The translations under genes and the position numbers were made by a program. A DNA stretch of 64,000 bases from Paracentrotus lividus. Lineage: Eukaryota > Echinodermata > Echinoidea > Camarodonta > Echinidae. Each line of letters opens with the position of its first letter. Positions within the stretch are counted from its first letter, which is position 1. Positions 35,242 to 48,500 of this stretch are shown here, piece by piece. Where the stretch lies: the NCBI GenBank assembly GCA_940671915.1, contig CALNVZ010003433.1:16417312-16481311 (forward strand). The letters run 5' to 3'. Under the pieces are notes generated by a model that was not told the DNA's origin, searched no databases, and saw only the letters and a program-made list of their open reading frames with translations.

Positions 35242-36555
35242 AGTCACAATGTCAGCTCAACACTTGATAACAGCAACTCAACATCGAGCTCGAGTTCTGC
35301 TTCTCCTGGACCACCACAGACTGCCTCGTCCGACTAGGAACTCTGTTTCTCAAGGTAAATTGACATTTAAAACCTTGACTATTAATTTCCAGAGCATAGT
35401 TTCTAAGAGAGAAGAATTCTGGTGCCTTCTAGATGCAGTCAAGCGGATGTCATTATGGGCTCTGAAACATGGCTCAAACCAAGCATGAATGCAAGAGAAA
35501 TCTTTCCACCAGGCTACAATGTTATAGAAAGACCGGAATGGCGGTATGGTGGAGTATTGCTTGGAGTCTCAACGAGCCTTGACAGTCACCAGGTAGAGAT
35601 CATTAATGAAGCTGAAGTAGTTGCTGCTAAAGTTGTGAATAGAAAAGACAATAAACAGCATCATATTTGGTGCTGTGTATCGCCCTCCAAACACAAAACA
35701 CACCATATGACAACATCAACCAGTTCATTAGAGACCTGTGTATGTCTAACCCAGGCACAGCAGTGTGGATTGGAGAGATATGAACTTGCCTGACATCAAC
35801 TGGAGACAGAAGAGATCACATCTCATCAGTACAGGCATTCTTTGAGTGAGTCGTACCTACAGACTCTGGCAGACATAGGACTTGGACAGATTGTAACTTT
35901 CCTACAAGAGGTAACAACATTCTGACGTCATCGTCACCAACCGGCAACGCTAGTTAGACAGTGTGAGCCTATGCCAGCCTCAGTGATCACGATGTGGTAT
36001 TTATGGACTTGACTGTCAAAGCTACAGGACAAGCCTATTTGCAGGGAGGTATTCCTTTGGAAGAAGGCCAATTTTGATGGTATTCATGCAGATGCTATGG
36101 CATGGTCAGATCAGTTTGTGGCTTTTCATGATGTAACATCACCAGTTGAAACTTTGTTTGCTGAAATACAACAAAACCTGGATCTGATTCTCAGAAACAT
36201 GTCCCGACGAGAATGACTTCGACAAGGTCAAATAAGTGTTGGTTCAACTCTGCTACGAAGCGTATCTGTCGTAAGAAGGCCAGAGCTTACAGGAAGGCAA
36301 AGAAGATTTCATCAGGCATGGTAGTACTGCAAAAACAGCTCTCAAAGCCTGGAAACGGTATGACACCATCAAGAGAACCACGCAAAAGACCTGTAGACAA
36401 CCTACAACAAGTATGTGACCGACCTGATTGATAATGCTGAAGGGTACAACAAGCGACTTGGAGCCCTTGTGAAGACCATGCGATGTGACCACATGGGAGT
36501 GCCGCCGCTGAAGGAAGTAACATCTTCACTGTGACCCAAAGCAGAAGCCAGCATA

Positions 36556-37635
36556 TTGAACAGGCAATTTGCCTCGGTGTTCACTGCTGATGATGATACA
36601 GCTCTACCAGACCTGGGACCAAGTCCTTACGCAGCGATGCCTGATGTGACAGTTAGCCAAGCAGGAGTACTGAAGTTGCTGAGGAAGTTGAAGGCACACA
36701 AAGCAACTGGTCCAGACGGAATATCTGCTAGACTCCTTCAAAGAGACAGCTGATCAGATCTCGCCTGCCATTACCCTACTTTTCCAAGCCTCCCTTTCTC
36801 AAGGAATCCTTCCTCCTTCTGAAGAAAGCCTTCGTTGTACTATACACAAGAAAGGATTAAGTCTTTCCCAGGGAACTACAGGCCTATCTCGCTGGACAGC
36901 AATCCTATCAAACTGTGTGAACACATAGTGCATTGTGCTGTCATACATCACCTATCACCATAGCCTCTTGTCAGACTCACAACATGGCTTCAGGAAGCGA
37001 AGATCTTGCGACACGCAACTCATCCTTGCCATCAATGACCTTGCAAAAGGGCTAGACGACAAGGAGCAGATCGACTGCATCCTCCTAGACTTCGCCAAAG
37101 CATTTGATAAAGTTTCCCATCGACGACTCTTGCTGAAGGCTGATCATTACGGCATACGTGGTACTACCCTCACATGGATGAAAGTTCCTGAGTGGCCGTA
37201 CACAACAAGTCATACTGGAGGACAGTTCAGTCACGAGACGAAGATCACATCTGGAGTGCCCCAAGTAGACACACTTGGCCCGCTGTTGTTCCTGATTTAT
37301 ATCAACGATCTGCCGGACAATGTCAACACTCTACAACTCGTCTATTCGCTGATGATTGTATGTTATATAGGCGCATCAGATCAGCGAAGACCTGCAAAGA
37401 ACTCCAGGAAAGACCTTGACAAGCTGCAGGAATGGAGAGAAAGTGGCGAATGGAATTTCACCCTTCCAAGTGCCAGACCTTGCGAGTCACCAACAAGAGA
37501 AAGCAGATTCTTGGTCTATACAACATTCGTGGCCACACCCTACAACTAGTGAACTCTGCTAAGTACCTTGGTGTCCACATTGACCAGAAGCTCAACTTCA
37601 ATACTCATGTTGATACAACGGTCAAAGAAGGCTAA
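36556..37635 (+). pseudogene. LINE reverse-transcriptase domain, frameshifted
   Basis: Spread over three frames: 36556-36753 (palm N-terminal block), 36935-37549 (AFDKVSH and GVPQ blocks) and 37192-37635 (FADD catalytic block and thumb-side block). The RT active-site Asp pair is intact in FADD, but it is not in frame with the upstream catalytic Asp of LDFAKAFD. Confidence 0.8.
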
Positions 37636-39594
37636 CTCTGTCACTGCCTTCTTGCGTCGCAACTTCAGGCACTGCAGTCGCCGGATAAAGCAGGCCACAT
37701 ACTTCACATATGTCCGACCGGTGGGGAATATGCTGCAACAGCATGGGATCCACACACTCAGAGGAATGTTGACAAGATCGAAATGGTCCAACGAAGGTGT
37801 CACGCTATGTCACCGGTGACTACGCCTAGACCTCCAGTGTGACAGCCATAGCTCAATATTCTGAAGTGGCCGTCATTGTCCATCAGACGCCGCAATAGCC
37901 GCCTCGCCATGCTGTTCCGCATACGATTCAACCTGGTTGACATCGCCTGCAGGCCTTTCTTCAGGAATTGTCATCCACAACACGAGGACACGGATCTCGC
38001 TTTAGGACAGTAAATGCAAGACTGAAGCCTACGCCTCTCCTTCTTTCCAAGAACTTGCAAGGACTGAAAAACCTCCCACAGGACCCAGCTCAGTCTCCCT
38101 CTCTTGATGCCTTCAGGCCTACTTGAGTGGGATGCAGGCCCTGTAATGTCAGCATGACTGTTTTTTACTTTCACTTGTATATATACGCACCTGTAACGAA
38201 GGCAACAATAGTAATGCTCCACTCACACACATAAATTCAGTGCGTTTATCTTCAGCATCTTTGAAGCAGCACTTCAACTGGAAGAAGAAGAAGAGATTCA
38301 TATTATGTGTATCGATGGGGAAATTAATATGCATAGAGGAAACAAACAAAAAAGCACTATACATTTAAATTCACAAATTCCAAAGAAATAAATAGCTAAG
38401 CTACTATTTATCGATTCACAAATTACTTGTGTGTAAATATAAGAGACATTTCAAAATGTCTGGGTTTTTAGCTGTAACGCCAATGAACTACTTGTCAGGG
38501 TTATATCGCCTTCAACTAAAGATGGCAGTATACAGGTAATGGGAAGCAGTCTCAACACATTACTAATAGTAATAAGCAATGAATACTAGTGTCTCATCGT
38601 GAACAATAGACAAGGAATACTGGTACATGATAAATGATTATAGGTGCATAAATTAAACATCATAACCACGAAAATTCAATACATTTATAATGCTACATAA
38701 TGATGTGCACTAAAATAATTTCGCATTCAACAAAGAGATGCTTACTGACTGAAAAACATTGACTAACCACTATGTTTAACCTATTTAATACAATTTAATT
38801 TTGGTACATGTATAATAGATGCTTACATAGCATTTTGAGTCAGCTCAAAAATTTGCATCCAAGATAATTACTAGATTATCAGCTTGGAAAAGCACTCTCA
38901 AAATTCTTTGTTATGAACTTGTGTCATTTCATTCTAGGGCAAGAGCCAAATGATATTCATGGGCCAATGGCAAGTCAAATAGTTGGGCAAGTATTTTGAA
39001 TAGATTAAAAAACATTTTTTCTCATACATCTTAGGACAGCCTCTTGAAGTACCATTAAATATTCTTAAAATGTCAAACCCAATGTAAGCTATCTATTGCA
39101 AAGTAATACTGATTTCCATTGTAAAACTAAATCAGGAAATACTTGAGGTTTATCAAATGTTGTAAACGAGCTGATTTGTCTATAACGCTAGACCTCAGCC
39201 AGAATATATTCAGGCTCACTTGTCAATGGGTTAACAGTCACAAAACAAAGAGCTTTTGGGCTTTAATAGTGGCATTAGTATTACATTGTAAGAGTATAAC
39301 CTCAGAGCTCCTCAAGGTTAAAAGCATACATGCTTGTACTTCAACAATTAAACATTTTTGTATGACAAGTTTCAAACACAATCATGTGGGTGTTTTTTTC
39401 CAATATTCACAAAATAAATACTTTTATGTGATACTAAACTTTATAATTTACAAGCCTGTTTTGAACATCAACTGTGGTTAATAAGATTTGGGTCCAAAAC
39501 ATATCAGATTAAATGAAATGTTGGGTGGTTACAACTACCTGGTCGGCTGACAGGGTTAATTAGACAACTGCCATGCAGGGATGACCTTACACAA

Positions 39595-42500
39595 TCAGGA
39601 AATGATGACATGGGAGTAGTTCTTGGTCCCAAGGCTAGGCCCTGCTCCCAGCTTAGACTCCAGCTCAGCTCTCTGGGCCATGCGATCAAAAGACCTAGGA
39701 GAATGTTGCAATGGATATAGAACACAAATCAATTAGGTCTACCAGTAATACATGCATATTTTTAGATAATAACAATGGACAAGTTTATGTACATGTATGT
39801 GGTCCTACCCCATAATCTTTTGGCAGGTGGTAATTCATACATGAATCATATTATTCCACTTATCTGAATACTAAATACCCAAAATTAGCATGTCATATGA
39901 ATACATAAGGAGTAGGCTAGACTCTCTCTCTAAAAATATGGCAATATGCAACATTACCCGCTCAGTAAGATACCCCTTAATAATCAAATTACTAACTGCA
40001 AGCCTGACGAAAACCTATACCTAACCCTTAACATAACATGAAATTCTATTGCAACCCTACGGGTACATTTTAGACAGTCTGGAGCAATTGCTGCCAAGAC
40101 AGATATGGGAGCAAATATCAGCATGCCTCAAATTTTATACAGCTTTTACAATGATGACTCAATGAAGGACATACCTGGTGTACTGGTTGCGGATCTGCTC
40201 TCTTAGTTTGGCCGAGTTCTGCGCAACAGCTCTTGATTTGTCGATCTCTTGCTGCTTCTTAGTGATGACATCTTGTACCTTCATGTCCTTGTGTTTGATC
40301 TTCTGTTCAGTGTACCTTGCCATTGTCTCTGCATCCTCTGCGACCCTACAAGCAAAAAACAAAAAAATAGAGAAACATTTGTTGGGGATGTCATTGAGAG
40401 CCTTAAAGGACATTAACATTGTACACATACTGAAAACGGTAAGGTCATTTTGGCATGAGGCCAACGATGTTTCCTGTCGCCATTATACAGTTCATTCCCT
40501 TTAAAATAAGCAGATACAACAAAATGTTATAATGAGGCAATTCCCACAGTCCCTGGTTTAAGTAAGCTTACAAGGCACAAACAAAATGGAGTAACATTTT
40601 AACATTTATTGGAGATATTTCCTTTTGCTTTTATACAGTTCACTCACTCACAGGTACAACCAAATTTATTCTAAGCAGGCATTCCTCCAAGTCTCACTTT
40701 GAGACATGTGAAAGCTTTATTTAACAGGATACAAAAAATAGGTTTAGAAACCTACTTTGATAATTCCACTAAGTATGAGCAGATGGGGTTTTTCTCATAA
40801 TGTGAAAGTAAAGATAATGAAACATTACATGATACAAATGTCATGGTATATTCTTTACCTGGCTATCCTTTCTTTGTGTGTTTTTTCCTTGACGATACGA
40901 AGTTCCTGAGCCTTCTGAGCTTTCTCTTGAAATACTTTCTCTGCTTTGACAACTGCTTGCTCTGCGACCTGGGGTCAAAAATACACACGACATTTCACAT
41001 TTTGCATTTCCTTTTACAGATAATTGATATAAGTGTTATGGGATTAAATAAAGATTTGGCAATTACAGGTCTAACTGTCCAAGCCACAATTATGCCCCTT
41101 AGACTCTCCTTTGAAGGTGCAAACTTACTCACAAAAGTCAGTGTTTTTATCCCTGACATAGCACTTGAGCAAAGCATTTTACCTATTTTGCTTCACTCCA
41201 GCCAGGTGTACATAATCATACTGCCCATATATTACTATGTCATTGGAACACTAAAATGTATGAGGACAAGTTAAGCAAGTTTTATTGAAATTTAATTTTC
41301 TTCACCACAAATTAAGTTGAGCTGTAAGTGCAGAAGGCAAAATAATAAAGTGAATATGAGCTCAATACAATTAAAGGGGAATTATCCCCTCAGAGAAATT
41401 TAGCTTCAGTGAATGGAGACAAACCCCCAGAACATATTGGGAAAGTTTCAGAAAAATCAGGCAATGAATAAGAGAGATATGAATTTTTAGATTTTGAGAT
41501 CACTTATGATATGGAGATCCTCCAATTGACAACGAGACCATGATGTGTGATGTAATGCAGGGAGATCTTTCCCATTTCTATTGTACACATTGTACTAAAA
41601 TCCTTGATTCTAAAGGGATAATAAAGAATCTTTTTATAAGAGATGACTTGTAAAGATATCAAAGTCAAAATATATCATGAAAAGAAAAGCTGTTCTATCA
41701 TTAGAATGAAAATAAAGAGACATTTTGAATAGTTTTTGTGCACACCATATGGAGAGTTCTCCCTTTGTGACATCACAAATGGTGACCGCGTTGCCAATGC
41801 GAGATGTCATTAGAGATCTCAATATTCAAATATTCATAACTTTCTTATCATTTATTTTTTCACAAAATCTTCACTAATGTGCTTATTTGATTTTTCTGCA
41901 TCCACAGTAAGCCAACTATCTACAAAGGGACAATTCTCCTTTAACCAACATTATTGTCACTATTGTTACGATTACTCTCAATATAACCATATAGAGAGTG
42001 AAACATGCGAACAAGAGATTATCATACCACTGTTCTATGCTTTACAATGTCATCTTTCCATTTCTCCAAGTTATTATCGAGGGCAACCTTTGTTTTGCTT
42101 GCTTTCTTCTGTTGCTGCTCCAGTTTTCGCCTGCATATAAAAGATAACAATTAAATATTACCTGACATCACATGTACTCAACGGTATTATCTACTTGTTT
42201 ATACAGTCGACTCCAATTATAACAAGGTGTTTGGGACCAAGATTATTGCCTCATTCTATCCAAATCTTTTTATACTGAACAGAAGACACATTAGGTTTGC
42301 AAAAATCGAGTTCGGGAGAACTGCCTCAAAACTAAATCTTGAAGCATCGGGCTCGTTATAACAGGAATGAACTGTTTATTCATTCATATTCAATATTATC
42401 ATTGTTTGATATTAATGATCATTTATTCTATTCAAAATACAATTTTTGTGTACCTGGGAGAAAGCTGTGAAAAACAAATCTTAGTTAAATTCATCATTCT

Positions 42501-45500
42501 TATATATATGTATTGAAAGGAGAAAGAAATAAATAGAATTTATAATGTACACCGTAAACAAATAAATGTCACTCACAGAATACAGACTGAAATGTCTTCT
42601 GTAATCAAATGGTTAACATCCACTTGGTCTCACAACAGTTGGTCCAATTCTCTGATTATCTAATACCTCATGGGCTAAAACCTTATGGTCTACTAACAGT
42701 TTGGTCTAACTTCCCCTTGGTCTAAATGCAGATTCGCCTAATAAACAAATTGTCTAATTGCATTTTCATCTAATTCCCAAATGAATATTTGGTCTACTAC
42801 CAACCTGTTACAACTTTAGACCAAATTGAAATTAGACAAACAGGTTGTAGATGAAATGGAATTTAACCATGTGGGATGAGGCCTAATAAGCATTAGTCAA
42901 AGGGTTTTTAGACCAAGTGGCAATTTACAAATTAAACTTCTGATAGAAATAGGTTACCTGCTATTCCTGATTTCACTTTGTCTTTGGAACTGTTGTTTGT
43001 CAATCAGCTCTTTGTGCTTACTGTCCTTCACGTCAATACACATCCTTTGGTATTCATTCTCTTCCCTGAAAGACATGGGAAAACAGGACACAGATTCAAA
43101 CAAATGGGACTACATAATAAAATTCCTGTGTGACAATTTAAATCATTCATTTTCTACAGCACGGTATGAAATTTTATCATTAATTTAGCATAGGCTTCAC
43201 TAAATATAAGGAATTGATTCTTGCTAGGTACACTTTTCATTCAAGGCTCAATACAATATTCACATTGGTGTTCCTAAGTGCTTAGTGTTATTTAACAGTT
43301 ACCTGGCTTAGCTAGGCTACCTAAAAAATGCAAACAGCATTCAAGGTGTTTTTCCTATCAGTACCCATTTGTAACCAATAACTTAAGTAATTGAAAGTGA
43401 CAAGTGATTGGGTCAACATTTTACCAGGATTTTAACAGGGCAGCTTACTCCTCAGAGCTACCAGCCAAATTGATGTCATTAAGATTGTAAAAACAAAATA
43501 AACAAGTGGATTAGTAAATTACGCGATGCGCAATATATGTCCCCGCCGATAATGTAAAATTCCCATTATATGACGATCAGTGCTATCACATAAGGCAAAC
43601 GGAATCGAAATCGGGTAAAAAATGGCGAAGAAGTAGCATTTTGTAGGCCAATTGTAACATATAAGTAAAGTCAAGGTCAAAGGTCAAAGGGGTCAAAAGT
43701 CAAAATTCCGCGAAGAAAGTTTTGTAGTCCTCACGTAGTGCTATCTCATATTGGCAAACGGAATCGAAATCGATGAAAAATGGCGAGGATAGCATTTTTT
43801 AGCCAATTAACAATATAGGTCAAAAATCAAGGTCAAAGGTCAAAGGGGTCAAAAGTCAAAATTCCGTGAAGAAGTTTTGTAGTCTTCACCTAGTGCTATC
43901 ACATAAAGCAAGTGGAATCAAAATCGGATGAAAAAATGTGAAGGAGTAGCATTTTGTAGCCAATGTACAATATAAGTAAAAGTCAAGGTCAAGGTCAAAG
44001 GGGTCAAAAGTCAAATATTCCGAAAGAAGTTTTGTAGTCCTCACCTAGTGCTATCACATATTGCAAACGGAATCAAAATCGGATGAAAAATGGTGAAGGA
44101 GTAGCATTTTGTAGCCAATGTACAATATAAGTAAAAGTCAAGGTCAAAGGTCAAAGGGGTCAAAGTCAAAATTCGGTGAAGAAGTTTTGTAGTCTTCACC
44201 TAGTGCTATCACATAAAGCAAGCGGAATCAAAATCGGTAAAAATGGTAAGGAGTAGCATTTTGTAGCCAATGTACAATATAAGTAAAAGTCAAGGTCAAA
44301 AGGTCAAAGGGGTCAAAAGTCAAAAATTCCGCGAAGAAGTTTTGTAGTCCTCACCTAGTACTGTCACATAATGCAAACGGAATCGAAATTGGATGAAAAA
44401 TGGCGAAGGAGTACATTTTTTGCCAATTAACAATATAGGTCAAAAACAGTCAAAAGTTAAAATTCCGGGAAGAAGTTTTGTAGTCTCACCTAGTGCTATC
44501 ACATAAAGCAAACAGATCGAAATCGGATGAAAATGGCGAAGGAGTAGCATTTTGTAGCCAATTAACATTATAGGTCAAAAATCAGGGTCAAAGGTCAAAG
44601 GTCAAAATTCTGTGAAGAAGTTTTGTAGCTATCACCTAGTGCTATCATATAAAGCAACGGAATCGAAATCGGATGAAAAATGGCGAAGGAGTAGCAAATT
44701 GAAGATTTTGGTCACATACGGACGCACGGACGGACGCACGGAACGGACGGACGGACGGACGACGGACGGACGGACACACATACACACGTACGGAGCCCGT
44801 TTCATAGTCCCTGCTCGAACTCGTTCGCGGGGACAATTAAAGAGAATCTAGTGTAGTGGGAAAGGTGAACCATTGATCAACCAAAATAATTGTGAGCTTT
44901 CAAATTATTTTCAAGCTAATTAGAAAAGAATTTTATAATAGAAAGTTCTACTGAAAAGGATTGCTCTTCAAGTGCCCTCATAGTGATAATGTAGTGGTAC
45001 GGTCTATTGACCGTTTTCCCAATTATTAATTATAATACAAGTCAATTTTAAAGAGGGCGCTAGGCCACTAATTATCAGTGAAAGGTTAGAAGGTTTCATA
45101 GGTTTATTTATTTAAGTTCGTTCACATTACATTAAGGGATCTTATTACGTATGCACTGTAATTGTATTGGGTCGGGGGATTGTATTAAACTATTTGGAGA
45201 CGATCCCTGCTTGAGCGGTAGTCGCATTCATGACATTCGTACAGGTGCTATGTCGGTTAAATGTATTTCTGTTAACAATAGTAACAGCATCCTGTCCTAT
45301 TCATAGCTTTCCGGGTGCAACGTTTTGGTAAATATTTAATTAGCGTCCCCTGGCATATTTCTGGTCATGTTAGACACGCCTACTTTTGGAACCTAAAGCA
45401 CGTGCTCTATTGTTTATTGTGCAATGGACTAGAAAAGGAAAAGGGTGCGCGGTGCTTCATTGGTTAGTTTGTTATACAAGCGGGGCTTGTTGGACTTGAT

Positions 45501-48500
45501 TCCCTTAACCATTAGTAAAATTGATATATAGCCGAAGCTCATGTGTGGCTCAGCAGCCATTTTGTGTTAGAGCTTTCGAGGAGCCATTTTTATGTTAGAG
45601 CTTTCGAGAGCCTTTTTATGTTCGAGCTTACGTTGGCCATGTTGAGTTAGCCATTTTCTTTGCGGATCGAAGCATGGTTTTTCGCGTCTTTATAAGCCCA
45701 GCCTCTGAAACTGTTTATATTTAATTAATGCACCTTTACCGCTTTGATTGTGACTGTTCGTGGACTTCGTCATTTTATTTCTTCGTTCCACATTTAATAA
45801 ATACCAAACCGAACTTTACTTCAATGTGTCAGCCGCCATTTTGTTTCCTGAGTCCTATATAAGTTGAACTATGATTTCGCCACCTACTTGGAGACTAGTC
45901 TCGGAGAACTTACTATGAGACGGTCCTCTTACAATAATATGACATAAAATGCTGATATGTTCGGGTCCCGAACATGTGATCACATGTAGTGCCATACATG
46001 CATTTTTGTGTGCAATACATGCAACTCTCAGAAGAATTTGAAAAATTTCTTATTATTTTCTTGATTCCAAAACCTCACATCAATAAATAATTCTTAGGTG
46101 CATTCATTATCAACATTTCCCATCACTTTGAGACAGTCTCTTCCACAATTCAATCTCATGACTACAACACTAGATTAGCTTTAACTTTAGAACTATATTC
46201 CCTATGGCGTGCTGAAAAAGAAAGAGGCATATGTGGCGGGTTCACTTAATAAACAGAAAGCTGAAATGTGGGAAGGTCTGTTTTAGGGGCTAATAGTCAA
46301 ACCATGTATTTTGTTATTCATGGTATGGTGAGATCCACTCAACCACTAGAGCATCATCCACAAAATGGCACTACACCACAATGCTCTACATCCGAGGAAG
46401 AGTTAAACTCACTCTGTTTTCTTGTCAATGACTTTCTTCCTTACAGCATGCTGCTTCATCACCTCCGCATTCTTTCTCTGAAGCTCCTGATTAAAAACAA
46501 AATAAAATATAGAAATATAAGAATAAGACATGTCATCACAAATTTACTTTAAATTATCTGATTAATTTCACCTGTTTCACAATGGTACATACATGTAACA
46601 ACTTAGCGGACAATTTCTGCATATCAACATATTAAAATGAACTTAATACATACAATCAAAATACTGTAAGACTATATTACAGTCAGAGGCATAGATACAT
46701 TGTTAGCCTATCCTTTTTAGCGCAGGGATAAACTACTCATCATCTCCTTTACTGACAATAAATAATGTATTTAGATCAATGTCAATGATTATGTTTACTA
46801 AAAGCAACTGACGTAATACAAGACCATGGCTCAAATTTGTCTTGTTACGAACAATTCCCTAAAAAGGATACTTTTTCATGCAAAGCATACCAATTACCTA
46901 CATCACCTGAACATGCCCACTTTAAACGCTCCACGCAAATTTGTATATACATACATGTACATTGCACAAAGGTGAGGATTTTAATCTAAACTTCATAATC
47001 TTTTTCATTTTCTTGATAACATTGCCCTTTAATGTTCCCATAGGATAGATGTGTTCTTCTAACAGTATCTTTAGTCTACTAAACATTACATAATCTGCTG
47101 ACTATGATCTGCTGTCTACACAAATATTTCTTCTACATGCCCATTACATATTTCTTGCAGGCCTTGAATTAATGTCAGGGCAAGGTCATTTTGCCTGTAT
47201 TTTTTTTTTTTTTTTTTTTTTTTTTGGGGGGGGGGGGCATTTGTTTTCTGTTACATGCTTGGAAGTTCACACTCATGCCCTCGCTTCTTCTGTTCCCTTT
47301 CTTGTTCAGCTTCATCTGTCAGTGACAGAGACGTGCTTCTGTCTACGAGACTCCAATCACGGTAAGGTCAAAATACTCCTTAGAGATGATCTACAGGTAC
47401 ACATGCATTATTCATCTATAAATACAGTGGTGGCCAAAATTATTATAAACACTAAGCATTTTAATGATTTTAGTAATGTTCATTCAGTTGACCATTTAAA
47501 TACCTATAAAATGGTTGGAATGTCTCTGAATATCATCATTATGCGTTAAAAACTAAATAACAAAGCCATGCGTTGGGAAGTCGCCCACAAGTCGCCTTTT
47601 TTTATGTTACACCACCGATTGAAAAATCTAAAAAAATCTTGCCCCTTTCCGGATCAAAGTGTCATAACGTTAAACATTTTAAGCCTCTCCCTGCAAAAGT
47701 ATATGGCCACGTGTCATGAGTTGGGTGGAAAATGCATTACATGTCCAAAAAATTGTAGAAATGTACATAGTCACAATCAAACATCTCTAGTTTCTTAGTA
47801 GTAAGTCAGACATGTATAAAAGTATATATATATTGAAAGCACAGATTGAAAGGAGGATGATTAACATATTTTTGTGCCTGTATAAGGTGTGTCATAAAAG
47901 CTATACAGAGTGTTAAAGGGGAAAATGGTTTGAAAAACTTTACGATTTTACCGGTGTATAATTTTTTAATCTTTTCACCAAATGAAATGAATCATCGTTG
48001 ATTGTGTAAATAAGACGCTATGCTTCTAAAAAATATAAACTTGTAATACAAAATTATTTTCTCTAACCGCGCTACAGGGTGTTAAAAAAGAAGAAAAAAT
48101 AGTGCAAAAAGGGCAGAAATTCTGTCTTTTACACTTGGAATACAACTCAAACAAAGTTTATTGCAAGTAATATGTTTCCACTTAATTGTGTTTTTACATG
48201 CATGCAAAGAAAATGGCGAAAATAACAATTATTGTTATAAAATTGAATGTGACAATTTTTTGATGCCTGCAATGCATTGTCTATGAGGATATGTGCATTA
48301 AGTTTGTTTTAACTGATTAATTAATTGATTGAATTACTTTTGAAAAATCTTCTTCACATTTATCTAGAACCACATAAATTCCCAAGAGAATGATATATCA
48401 CTCAACCCATAAGACCTATTGGCTGCAAAGATATAACGCAGCAAACAATAAGGAAGTAACAAAAATGGGATTTTCCCTATGCTTTAACACGTGCCTCCAC

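Larger units (their letters stand above)
34863..38296 (+). mobile_element. CR1-like LINE with 2A signal and PHD finger, near full length but frame-broken
   Basis: The element opens with the 2A-PHD ORF at 34909. The endonuclease follows (TINFQSIVSKREEF near 35370 and MGSETWL near 35450), then a reverse transcriptase: HKATGPDGISARLL near 36700, FRKRRSCDTQL near 36990, LDFAKAFDKVSH near 37090, TSGVPQVDTLGPLLFLIYIND near 37250, and FADDC near 37345 (+1 frame). The C-terminal block KYLGVHIDQKLNFNTH lies near 37590. It ends in a short (GAA)n tail. Several frameshifts break the reading frame between 35240 and 37640, so it is inactive. The 5' limit is uncertain. Confidence 0.85.

Noticed and set aside
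35422-35793. Separate protein gene at 35.4-35.8 kb
   Set aside because: Endonuclease fragment of the CR1-like LINE in a shifted frame.
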